A stretch of DNA of 64,000 nt from NCBI GenBank assembly GCA_030272155.1, contig CP126199.1:1674001-1738000 (forward strand), written 5' to 3'. Shown here in pieces: positions 54,561-64,000 of the stretch (its first letter is position 1; each line of letters opens with the position of its first letter). Below the pieces are notes generated by a model, which was not told the origin of the DNA, searched no databases, and saw only the letters and a list, made by a program, of their open reading frames with translations. The stretch is from Tetradesmus obliquus. Its lineage: Eukaryota; Chlorophyta; Chlorophyceae; Sphaeropleales; Scenedesmaceae. A program made the translations under genes and the position numbers.

Positions 54561-56644
54561 AACACACCCAGGCGGGCTATGCGTTGCAGCACCGGAACAG
54601 CAGCAGAGTTATGCCAAATGGATGCGACCCATTCTCGTGAACAATGCCGGTACTGTGGCTCAGCACCTAATGCGCAGCACATGCGCTGCTGCTCAGAGCA
54701 TTTCTACAGCCCACACAGCAGGGGTACCGCCGATGCAACTGCACACGCGTGCGGCAAGCTCACCCCTGCAAATGACCTGCAGATCATCTCAAAAAAAAGA
54801 TATATGCATCATATTATACTGTGCATTCTCAGTATATAGCAGATTGTATGTGGTCCCCTGCAATCAGCTCACACACAGGGCACATCATAAGGCAAAGATG
54901 CTCTGCAAAACATGCAACATGATGTACACCTGACATGTTACATGTCACATGTAAAGCTGCAGCCCACATGCATGCACCTTCAGTCTCAATTTAACATCAC
55001 GTTTTCAACAGCAATCCTCGTACATCAAAAACAAACAAAAGACGGATCAATAAGCTGTTGCTGTCAATCAAAAACATCATCCAGTAGCCACCCAAAGCCT
55101 GGCTGCAGCAGCAGCCAGCGCCACTTTCCACAGCAAAGAGGGCTTCAAAATGTTTTTGAACTGTTTTTTGGCGGGCTGCAGCTTCGAAGCAGCAGTGACA
55201 CAAGCAGCGTCCTGCAGTCTGCTGCTGCAGCCCATGCAGCAGAGTAGTCCTGCAAGCAAACATGCAGCAAACCTTGCAGCAAGCCTGTATCATCAGTGTG
55301 CAATCAAGATTGCAGCACCGTTGCCCTGTTGCTCAGCAGGGCAACCAATCCAAAACACAACAAAGCCTCCTGGCAATGCACTTAGGACATGCACTCCTCG
55401 GCAGTATATGACAGAACACAGGAGCGGGGCGCATACCTGCCAGTTTGTCAAATGTATCAGCGACTGCATCACGAGAGAGTGTCAGCTCAATCTAATGCAA
55501 GCAGCATGTTGAATTATCACAGCGCAAGTGCTCAGCTATCCAACGCCGCTGCCAGACAACCGGTGCAATATGCGATTGCATCTGAAAACCACATCATGCA
55601 AGTATGTAAACGGAATAGTAAACTGGCCCTGAATGAGTCAATCACAGGTTCAAGAGCGCAAAGAGAAAGCCACAGCACGCCAAAGCAAACAGACAGCACC
55701 ACAAATGACCATTCTGGAAGTGTCATCCCAGCAGGCAACGCGGCGAGTCCTATGATGCCTGGATAGCAAACGCTGCGCCGCCCGCAGTATACTCTACCGT
55801 GCCAGGATACCGTATCAGAGGCTGCGCCGCCCACAGAGGGTTTTGCGGCGCCTGGACATCCGAGGCTGCGCCGCCCGCAACCTACTTGCATATGCATGCT
55901 TCACCAGCTGCTGCACACAAGCAGGGTTGCGGGAGCGTTCAGTGCATCTGAACGCGACCCCCCAAATGCCCGCATGCACCACGGCTCCAAAAGCACTCGA
56001 GCACAACAAGTTTGCACCCGTACATCCCTTATCAAACCAAACAGCATGCGGCACCGCGCTCGAAAAGAGATGCCACCCAACAACGGCTGTCACGCTGCAC
56101 ATTGACTGCTAACTGTCACGCCTCATGTGCATCAACATGCAGCATCAAAACACCCTACAACATCAGTACACCCACACACATCAGTGAACCCGCACACATG
56201 CATTTTTGGCTCTAACGCTAGCGCCAAACACTGCTGCAGGTGCCGCACACAGCAAAAGAGGTTGGCTGCCTGCGCCGCACCCGGCCATTTGAAAGGCCAC
56301 ACAAGATCCCAACAGGCACATAGGAAAGATTCAAGCAGCCACTGGTTGCAGTCAAGTTTCTGTTCGTGTTGCAGCATAATGCAGCACCCTGCGCACCAAC
56401 CACAAGTTCAAATTGTGCAAGTGTTGTATGTCACACCACCTGGCTGCACACAAAGCGGCGCAGCTGTTGCAAGTCCCAACCAAGAAGTTTGCTGGCTCGC
56501 ACGCAGGGCTACAAGCATACAACAAGCAACTTTCAGAACAAAACCCATCACAGACCCAACAGCAGCAGCAGCAGCAGCAGCACTGTAACAGCTGAAACAT
56601 TCAGTTGCGCAGCACCTGCTGCCACAGCACACCAAAACCTCCTC

Positions 56645-56791
56645 CGCAAATATCTGCCAGGCCCACAGCCTGTAGCTGCCCATACCACTGCTGCAGCTGC
56701 AGGACTCTGCAGCAGCTGCCACAACACAACAAAGCCGTTCATAAATCTGCCAGGCCGAGCGCCTGTAGCTGTCCCTACCACTGCTGCAGCG
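56645..56791 (-). repeat. Two copies of the bZIP-like gene's stop-codon end
   Basis: The last codons and stop (about 56843-56896, encoding WWGQLQALGLADF on the - strand) recur at 56739-56791 and 56645-56700. The first copy keeps a TGA-like end; the second is more diverged. Confidence 0.87.
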
Positions 56792-56843
56792 GCAGCGGCA
56801 GCTGCTGGACTCTTCAGTAGCTGCCACAGCACAACAAAGCTGT

Positions 56844-57745
56844 TCAAAAGTCTGCCAGGCCCAGCGCCTGCAGCTGACCCCACCACTGCTGCAGCTGCGA
56901 GTCTAGCAGCTGCCGCCGCTGCTGCAGCGATTGCTGCTCCCTGCTATGCAGCAGGTCCTGTGCATTGCCGCCTATAGCGCATCCAAAGCAGCAGCCCTCT
57001 GCGTCACCTGATTCTTCTGCTGCTGCTGCTGCTGCTTTCGGCTCTGCATCTGGTGCCTGCTGGTCCTGGGCGTCCAGCAGCTGCTGCTGCTGCAGCTGCT
57101 TGTGGCGCTGCCGCTGGTGGTGCAGCTTGGCTGCTGACGCAGCAATCGCTCCAGTCGCAGGCAGGAAGGGGTAAGACGCCACGATACTGCGCAAGGGCAG
57201 AGCATATGGCAATTGACAATTGGGTGATTGGGTAATTGGGTAATCAAGCAAATGGCAGTTGGGTGAGAGGCACGATGCTGCGCAAGGGCGGAGCATATGG
57301 CCAGCAGCAGGCGGCAGCAGTCGAGTCATTAGCGTGCAGTGGAAAGTTTGCAAGCAACTGCAGCATGTGAAACGCTGATGCATCCCGCTCAGCAGCCTTG
57401 CTGTGCTGCAAACTCCTAGACTGTGGCGACCGCACGCAGGCAGAGTGGCTACTGCACGCACTCCACCGGCAGTGTTGAAAGGTTATGTGTATGCAGGTCA
57501 ATCATTGCAAGCATAATGCAACATAATGAGCAGCCAAGCCTCCCTCACCACTTTGCAAGCTGCAGGCGCGTGAGCGTGTTACAGTTGAAGACCAGCAGCA
57601 GCATGCCGTGCAGGGGCAGCCGCCCCACGTAGCGCTGCAGCAGACTTTCCGCTGCTGGCGGTGCGAGGCTATCATCAACTGCCGCGGCAGCCGACACATC
57701 AGATGCCTCCGCTGTTAGGCCATCGCCGCTGCTGGCATCGCTTTG

Positions 57746-57786
<41 letters not shown>

Positions 57787-58552
57787 ACAGCGAAGGGGCA
57801 TTGCTGCCGTCGCCGCTGCTGCTGTTGCTCTTTGCAGTGGCGCCGCGCGAGCCGCCTGCTTCAGCAGCAGCAGCAGCAGCAGCAGCGCCGCGTTCTGCCT
57901 GCGCTGCGAGCACCACAGTGCTGGGGCAGGCTGCGTTGCGTGCCAGCTGCCCTCCCTGTGACATGACTGCCTCGTCAAGCCTTCCTATCTCCTCCAAGAC
58001 AGCTGCAAAGTGCTGCGCCTGCTGCGGGGTGAGCTGCATGCGTCGCACCACGCGGTCATGGTGGCCCTGCAGGCACAGTGATTTCAATTTCGAGTATGCT
58101 TTGAACATGCTTCAATTTGAATTTGAATTTGATTGCCGCACCATGCGGTCATGGTGGCCTTCCAGGCACAGGGGTTTTCAACTCTGGGATTCAATACGAC
58201 TTGTGTACCAAATTTGAATTGGAGATCGTACATGCATAGGTAAAATAGGTCGCTGCCACCAGCCATGAGTGCTGCCATGTGCGCGAGTTGCACCTTGACT
58301 GAATGGTTCACACCTCAAGCGGCGCCATGCAGGAAGCAGTCTAGCACACTACGGGCCGCCACAACATACAACATGACACCATGCACACATACCTCTGGCA
58401 CAGCACATGGCAGCTGCGTTGTGTGGTTGATGGTGCATGCCATGTAGACAGGCACCGGGTGCAGAATCAGCGCCAGCGTTGACAGCGTCACCCACTCATC
58501 AACCAACAGCTCCAGCTGCTGCATGTGGCTCAGCGGCTCGCTGCTGCTGCTG

Positions 58553-58597
<45 letters not shown>

Positions 58598-59925
58598 TCC
58601 AAGCCTGCGCCTTGCTGCTGCGACAGCGCTTGGGGAACCTGCTGGCTGCTGCCTGTGTGGCTGCCTGCGCTGCCGTGCCTTGCAGGAAGCTTTCCTGCAA
58701 GCGGCGGGCCTCCTGCAGGCCCACCATGCTGCTGCTGCTGCTGCTGCTTTGCTTGCATGCCCTCCTCGTCCCTGTCCACCAGCTCCAGCAGCAGCAGCAG
58801 CTTGTAGAAGCTCTCCGTGAAGAATGCAGACCAGTCAGCAGCCGTCATGCTGAGCACGCGCTGCTGCGCTGCCTCATCCGTTGCGGCTGCTTGCAGGAGG
58901 CCTCCAACATAGCTGCAGCTTGCAGGATAGCACTGCTGCTGCTGCTGCTCGGCTGCTGCTGGCACTGGCCGTATGGCTGTAGCAAGGCAGGCCACGGCGG
59001 CATCTTGCTGCTGCTGTGGGCAGCTGGCGGTGGTTAAGTGTCGCTGATCAAGAGGCCGGACGTCCTGCTCCATTCCGTCAACTGATCCGTGGCGTGTTAG
59101 GGCTTGCAGCTCTTCCTGCAAGCCGTGCTGCTGCTGCACCCTGTTCAGCTGCTTCAGCAGCTGCTCATGCAGGCGCTGCAGCAGCTGCTGCGGCTGTTCT
59201 GTGTTGGGCTGCTTCGCTGTGCTGTTGCTGATGCTGCATGGAAGCCCTGCTGCTGCTGTTGCTCCAGCGGCCAGCCCTGCGTGCTGCTGCTGCTGCTGCA
59301 GCTGCTGTTCAGCAGAGCGCAGGATTTGGTGGTGGAAGAGAGACATGATCTGCTCCTGGTGCACTGTCAAGTCCAGCAGCACCTGCAAAAAGCATGAGAT
59401 GGCACATCACATCACACTATACCGCATTTTCAGATGTGATGCAGCTGACGAGCAGGGATGGATGATTTGTGGTGACAGAAGTCGCCCCCATCATGGGTGG
59501 TGAAGCAACGCCCTGGCACTGCCATGGCACTGCTAAGCTGACGCCTCCACCAAGCCCTGATAAACATGGCTACACAGCCGGTGAGCACGCAAAGGAGACG
59601 CATGTAACGTTGTAAAAATGCAGACACGCTGCACATCGGCTGGCTTATACGAACGAGTTCGGTGCTGCTGGTGATGCTCCTGCTGCTGCTGCCCCGGGGG
59701 CCGGGGCACATCCGGACACTCGTGCAGACGGCAATGCAGCATTCTTACCATCTCCCGCTGCTGTGATTCTTTAACTTGCTGCTTGGCGGCCTCGGCTTGC
59801 GCCTGGAGGGCACGAACCAGCGCCAGCAACCTTTTGATTTGGTGCGTGTAGGTGCAGCCGTCGGCCTTCTGCCGCTTTGTACTAACACCATTTTTGACTG
59901 GCTTCCTTGGCTTTTTCTGCGGCAT
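56844..59925 (-). CDS. Q-rich algal regulator with basic/coiled-coil N-terminus (bZIP-like)
   Basis: Exons on the - strand are 59925-59749, 59382-58393, 58066-57549 and 57186-56844, giving 675 aa. Exon 1 starts MPQKKPRKPVKNGVSTKRQK and continues into an amphipathic helix (IKRLLALVRALQAQAEAAKQQV). The basic stretch lacks the canonical bZIP N-x7-R. Conserved-looking blocks follow: LDLTVHQEQIMSLFHHQIL, ADWSAFFTESFYKLLLLLEL, MQQLELLVDEWVTLSTLALI, VRRMQLTPQQAQHFAAVLEE and NTLTRLQLAKCIVASYPFLP, separated by Gln/Ala/Ser tracts. The order (helix, TPQQ block, FN.LT..Q.A...V.SYPF end) resembles the C-terminal half of green-algal bZIP proteins as I remember them. A nuclear regulatory role is only inferred. 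The upstream in-frame codon is GTG, so the ATG at 59925 was used. Exon starts 3 and 4 have partial copies. Confidence 0.6.
57260..57305 (-). repeat. Upstream copy of the bZIP-like exon 4 start
   Basis: ACGATRCTGCGCAAGGGC with its flank (real copy 57181-57210) recurs about 87 bp away on the intron side. Confidence 0.85.
58131..58175 (-). repeat. Upstream copy of the bZIP-like exon 3 start
   Basis: The GCGGTCATGGTGGCC block with CAGGCACAG flank (real copy 58045-58080) recurs about 95 bp upstream in gene orientation. Confidence 0.85.
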
Positions 59926-60725
59926 CACCGGGGTGCCGGGTGGTGCGCAGTGAGGACGCACCGGAATGCCTGGAGAAGACGAGTCCGTGGCCGATGCAAA
60001 TAAATGCTGAAATATGTTTAGGTTTGCATTAGTTCAGGGTTGCCTCAACACACTCATTAATGGTGCCCGGGGCCGGTGGCAAACACGACCGCTAAACCAA
60101 GCAGCGGGTGACACATAATCAGAAGCTTCGAGATCGCTCAAACTACCCGCAAATCCGTTCAGTGATTGATGTTTGTCTGGTTTGGATTTGCATATGCCGG
60201 AGCCCTGGAAGCTTGACAAGCGCAACGTCCAGCGGCAGCAGACCACGTGCCAGCCTGTTTATCTAGTCTGACGGCATGACAAAAACCTGCGTACAACAGC
60301 TGGAAGAATATTCCAAGAAACATAAGGTGCACGGGGGCAAACCGCGACCACAAGCCATGGGCAAGCCAGCGTGAAAGTAGTAACCAGTAAGTAACCACCA
60401 CACACTGTGCTGCCCATGGCATCGGGAGTAGGAGCGTAGCCATAGTTTACTGTAGAAGTGCTTCTGTCTACAACTGATACCCCCTTCTAACGCCATTCAA
60501 GGGGGTGGCAAGGACTGGCAAAGTGGGGACGCGTCATCTACCCCCTCCCTTGCCGCATTATCGCTGGTGTGAGGTTCACACCTGCTACCAAGCCGAAAAC
60601 AGAAGCAATCATCATCAGGTTACCATTTGAGCCATAGCAACGTTGCCATCGGAACCAGAAGCAATTTGACTTCAGCTGCGTCATTGCCAATTGCTCTGTG
60701 CCCCATTTGCAGAATCTACAACCAT
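59926..60725. other. Intergenic between two minus-strand genes
   Basis: Upstream of the bZIP-like gene and downstream of bL28. Nothing gene-like seen. Confidence 0.5.
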
Positions 60726-62201
60726 TCACTGCGACTGCTCTGCTGCCTTCTCAAGTGCTGCTGCTGCTGCTGGAGGCAGCAAACTTTTACTGCGCCTGCC
60801 GCCACCCGCTAGCTGCGCTGCTGCCTTCTTTGCTGCTGCTGCTGCGCCCGGCAGCTGCAGCTGCTGCTGCCCCTGCTGCTGCTGCCGCTGCTCGTGCCAG
60901 TTGTGTCTGTACAGCAGCCCTATCTTGAACTTGAGGTCTGAGCCTAGATCTGAGTAGAGCAGCGAGTCTGGCGTCTTCAGCAGGTAGCGATCAAGCCCGC
61001 CTGCCCTGTCAATGGCCCTGCAAGCAGCAGCAGCAGCAGCAGCAAGGGCGAGCACACCCGGGTCACAAGCATGCAAAGGTTACACACCAGCGTGCAAAGG
61101 TTACACACCAGCACACACATGTTAGTGGCATGTTCGCGGTGCACTGCACTCCTAGTGCTGCTGCAAGATAGTACGACTCCAGCCACGCCTGCACCTGAGT
61201 TGGGCCAATGCAGCGCTGCAAGCCAGCTGCATGCTGGCTGCAACAACGGCGCACCATCTGCAGCTGCCACAGTCCACGTGCCACGCAGGTGTCAACCTGC
61301 AGTACTGGCAAGCTCCTGCGCTGCTGCAGCTGCACAACAGCGCTGATGCTTGCCACACCATTGCTGTCAGCAAGGATTTCGCAACACCATCATCTTAGTC
61401 AGCTACTGATACATCATATGTCGACCACTTCGCTCGAACGCTTACATGCAGCCTCTCCGTCATTGACAACGACACACAGGCTAACAAGCATTCTGTTCAA
61501 AAGCGTCGTGAAGTGCTGGTTGCTCCTCGTCGCTGCTGCGTTGTGCTGCAGGCTCTGCCGCACCTGAGTGCCGTTGTTGTCACATTCAGCTGCAGCTTCT
61601 CCCCAAGCGCCTGGCTGTAGAGCCTCCGCTTGACTACATTTGGCTTTCGAATCACCCGACTCCTGCAAGTGCCAGGATATTTCATGCCAGCAGTAAGAAA
61701 GCCAGGCATGCAAGCAAATGCATGGAGACAGAGCACTGATGGATGCAAGCCATGTGCCTTCTGGACAGCATTGCTGCTGCCTTGCAGCTGTTTCCCCCAA
61801 CCACACAGGTTAGCTGCTGAATCGCGCGTGTGCCACAACCTCGCCCTACTCCATGCTGCAAAACGCAGACGCTGGATACACTAATGTGTGTAAAGACTTG
61901 CTCTGAACTTTCGGCAGCAGCTGCTGCTGCAGCCGCTAGATGCTGCTGCTACGCTTGTGCATGGTGCTGCAGCCTGCCACTGGTGCTGACCTGGATTCGC
62001 TTGCAGTGCATTCAAGCCGTCTGCGACACATGTGTCGCTGCACAGTGCAAGCATTCCTGTCCAGCCTGCTGCTCACCGCACTTCGTAGCCTGAGCTGACC
62101 CTGTTTGCCACGTCTATGCGCTTCCCGGCATACAGGCTCTTCCTGGCCTTTGCAGGAATGTGTGACACTGCCCGCAGCACATAGCCTACAGGGTGCGCCA
62201 T
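60726..62201 (-). CDS. MRPL28: Large ribosomal subunit protein bL28, mitochondrial type
   Basis: Exons on the - strand are 62201-62077, 61662-61564 and 61017-60726, giving 171 aa. The N-terminus MAHPVGYVLRAVSHIPAKAR could form a mitochondrial targeting helix. KSLYAGKRIDVANRVS matches the bL28 opening. KPNVVKRRLYSQALGEKLQL, then VTTTALRAIDRAGGLDRYLL, is the classical core; GGLDxYLLKT is typical of the alpha-proteobacterial/mitochondrial lineage. A Gln/Ala-rich tail of about 45 residues is extra. It is expected in the mitoribosome large subunit; plastid location is less likely. It is divergent from a uridine kinase gene. Confidence 0.88.
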
Positions 62202-62706
62202 CGCTGCCTCTACTGCAGCTGCTGCTGCTCCTGCTCCAGCTGCTGCCCAGCAGCAGTGTCTGCTGCTCCTTGGTGCCTCCTCTGCTGTGATGTGGGCGAT
62301 AAGCTGCTTTTTCGTTCTTGCTTGATGCTGGTGATGAGGATTGCTCAGGGAAAGGATAATTGTGTGCCAAGTGTCGGACACAAATCTCACAGCTGCTGGT
62401 TGACAGCGTCGCAGCAGCAAAGCTCAACTATCGCAGGAAATAGATAACGGCGACACTCATCGCATGCTGGGCTGCAGTGGTCGAGCCTAATGTTGTTACT
62501 GCAGTTGTCATGAACGTTAGCACCGACGTTTGGCGCTTTGCGGCCGCTTTTGGCCACGGTGGCGGTGCACCTCCCTCGTTCAGAGTTCGAAATCAAACAT
62601 ACGCAAGGTCAAAGGCCGCTCGTATTCATCTGACTGCACAGTGACTGGGCAGCTAGTCGATCAGTGATCACCATGGCACTTTGAGGCTCGTTCACCACAG
62701 AACGAA
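62202..62706. promoter_or_regulatory. Divergent promoter between bL28 and uridine kinase
   Basis: 505 bp between the two ATGs; both promoters must lie here. No clear TATA box or named element. Confidence 0.5.
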
Positions 62707-63533
62707 ATGAGTGATACTGAGCTGGGATGTTTGGGCAGTTTTCCACCCCCTGCACGCTCCGCGCCATTTATCATAGGTGGGTTGGGACTGTGTTCTTACT
62801 GCCAGCGACACGGTGCACTACCAGCATAGACACATCTAATGTTATATTAGTGGTAATTTCGTATCAACTGCCGGGCACTAGCCACAGGCGCTGCCACTGC
62901 TTGCCAAGTGCAGTCAGGACTGCTGACGCGGCATGCATGCATGTGTCCTCACCCTTCCTTGTTCTTTGGTGTTGCTGGTTGCTTCTGATCCGCAGGCATT
63001 GCTGGAGGCACAGCTTCTGGCAAAACAACAGTATGCCAGAAGATCATGCACCGTTTGAATGAGGCGTGTGTGGCGCTAATACACCAGGACAGGTGCGGGA
63101 TGCGGGATGCGGATGCAGCCGCTGCACACTCTGCTGTTGCTGTGTTACATTAGATACCACATGCGCCAGCAGCCTTAGGCAGTAGAGTCAGCCAATGAGC
63201 TTCTTGCTTGCTGTACCCCTGCTGCTGGCACGCACTGCTGTTACAAGTAGTGTCAGTTGCTTTCTGCTGAAGGTAAGCAGCAATGCTGTGAGCAACAGCT
63301 TGCTACATAGCTGCTGCTGTGATGCTGCTGACCTGTCAATGCATGCCTTGCAGCTTCTACCGCCCCCTCACACCAGAGGAGATCGCGAATGTGAAATGTG
63401 AGCAGCAGCAGGAGAAGGAACAGCAGCTACAGCCGCAACCACGAGGCGGGCAGGCCTTGTGCAACAGGCAGCAGCAGCAGCAGTGGTGTCAGCAGTGCGG
63501 GAGGTGCAACCACCACAACACTGCTGAAGCAGC

Positions 63534-63573
<40 letters not shown>

Positions 63574-63920
63574 GCCACTGGCGAAAGGCACCTCAGCGCA
63601 GAACTGGGGCAGCAGCCAGGCCTTGCACAGCAGCATGCGAGCATTCGCAGTCGAATCAAGATTACAGCAATAGTTCTAAATCATATACTTACGTGTACGC
63701 TGACCATGTCAGGCAGCTGCATAGGATTCCACATTGGCAGCAGCAGCAGCAGCAGTAGGACAGCCGCCGCTATGTCATGATGACATCTCTTACGTGTTGT
63801 AACAACCCACTTGGTTTGATCACTGTCAAGTCAATGCTGCCTGCCGCTGCAGCGTACAACTTTGACCACCCGGATGCTTTCGAAAATGAGGCGTTGCTCA
63901 AGTGCCTGGCAAACCTCTCG
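62707..63920 (+). CDS. UCK: Uridine/cytidine kinase, N-terminal part (runs off the window)
   Basis: Exons 62707-62776, 62996-63092, 63354-63397 and 63853-63920, then donor gtgagc; later exons lie outside the window. The 93 codons begin MSDTELGCLGSF. PFIIGIAGGTASGKTTV carries the P-loop GGTASGKT at residues 27-34. HQDSFYRPLTPEEIAN supplies the catalytic Asp of the DSFYR motif, and NFDHPDAF is the substrate-binding signature of uridine kinases. The enzyme phosphorylates uridine and cytidine in pyrimidine salvage; plant relatives are often fused to a UPRT domain, which cannot be judged here. Intron 3 holds long CAG and GCA tracts. Confidence 0.9.
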
Positions 63921-63957
63921 GTGAGCAGCAGCAGCAGCAGCAACAGCAGCGTCAGCG

Positions 63958-64000
63958 TGACGATGAGGCGCTGCTTAAGTGCCTGGCAGACCTCTTGGTG
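63958..64000 (+). repeat. Downstream copy of the UCK exon 4 end
   Basis: ATGAGGCGCTGCTTAAGTGC and onward repeats 63886-63922 (coding NEALLKCLANLS plus donor), about 73 bp downstream; it runs into the window end. Confidence 0.85.

Larger units (their letters stand above)
52377..56620. other. Large convergent intergenic region
   Basis: Between DNAJB (+) and the bZIP-like gene (-). A TGTAA at 52548-52552 suits DNAJB. It contains a 30-bp tandem repeat at 54487-54560 and a GAGGCTGCGCCGCCCGCA motif at about 55770, 55818 and 55862. An ACATGTTACATGT palindrome lies near 54932. Many open frames are present but all look compositional. No gene is supported over about 4 kb. Confidence 0.5.

Noticed and set aside
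53448..56588. Several open frames of 100-200 codons between DNAJB and the bZIP-like gene
   Set aside because: Composition-driven, with no recognisable motifs and no consistent splice structure.
1..64000. tRNA, rRNA or transposase genes
   Set aside because: I looked for B-box-like GGTTCGAAT motifs, rRNA cores and transposase or reverse-transcriptase motifs by eye and found none convincing; a tRNAscan or HMM search would be decisive.

Overview
The window looks like nuclear DNA of a green alga (Chlorophyta). The style of Scenedesmus-like Sphaeropleales is my best guess, but it is inferred only from gene content and sequence habits. Evidence: many short GT-AG introns, pervasive CAG/CTG triplets giving poly-Q and poly-A tracts, TGTAA-type poly(A) signals 3' of several genes, and a plant-lineage gene set (HCF173, ALY/LIN9, a nucleus-encoded plastid bL33). 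I could build thirteen gene models plus two partial ones. In nearly all of them every exon junction is GT-AG and keeps frame.

Layout. 1-2.1 kb: 3' part of a LIN9/ALWAYS EARLY homologue (+). 4.3-13.0 kb: two tandem secreted M43/pappalysin-like zinc metalloproteases (+) with different intron patterns. 15.4-16.2 kb: plastid ribosomal protein bL33 (-), head-to-head with an ArsB/NhaD-type permease (+, 16.7-20.6 kb). 21.6-25.7 kb: HCF173-like psbA translation factor (+). 27.1-28.8 kb: CDC25/ACR2-like rhodanese phosphatase, possibly an arsenate reductase (-). 29.6-34.1 kb: NAA60-like N-terminal acetyltransferase with a long Q-rich tail (-). 35.4-39.4 kb: CHR-family chromate transporter (+). 42.1-46.7 kb: PM20D1-like M20 peptidase (+). 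48.1-49.4 kb: IQ/BAG-domain co-chaperone (-), head-to-head with a DNAJB/Sis1-type HSP40 (+, 50.0-52.1 kb) across a short promoter holding a heat-shock element. 56.8-59.9 kb: Q-rich, bZIP-like algal regulator (-). 60.7-62.2 kb: mitochondrial-type bL28 (-), head-to-head with a uridine kinase (+, from 62.7 kb, running off the end).

Functional groupings: three oxyanion/metal-handling candidates (ArsB-like permease, ACR2-like reductase, CHR transporter) lie within about 23 kb, and two HSP70 co-chaperones share one promoter.

The most unusual feature is structural. At least ten genes carry short tandem copies of exon edges. Copies of the 5' part of an exon, often with its acceptor, lie upstream of the intact exon. 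Copies of the 3' part, with its donor or stop codon, lie downstream. One to four extra copies occur per edge, at periods of about 85-260 bp. The copied blocks span an exon-intron (or exon-3'UTR) boundary and leave one intact exon, so the introns are full of decoy splice sites and partial exons. Each case is listed separately.
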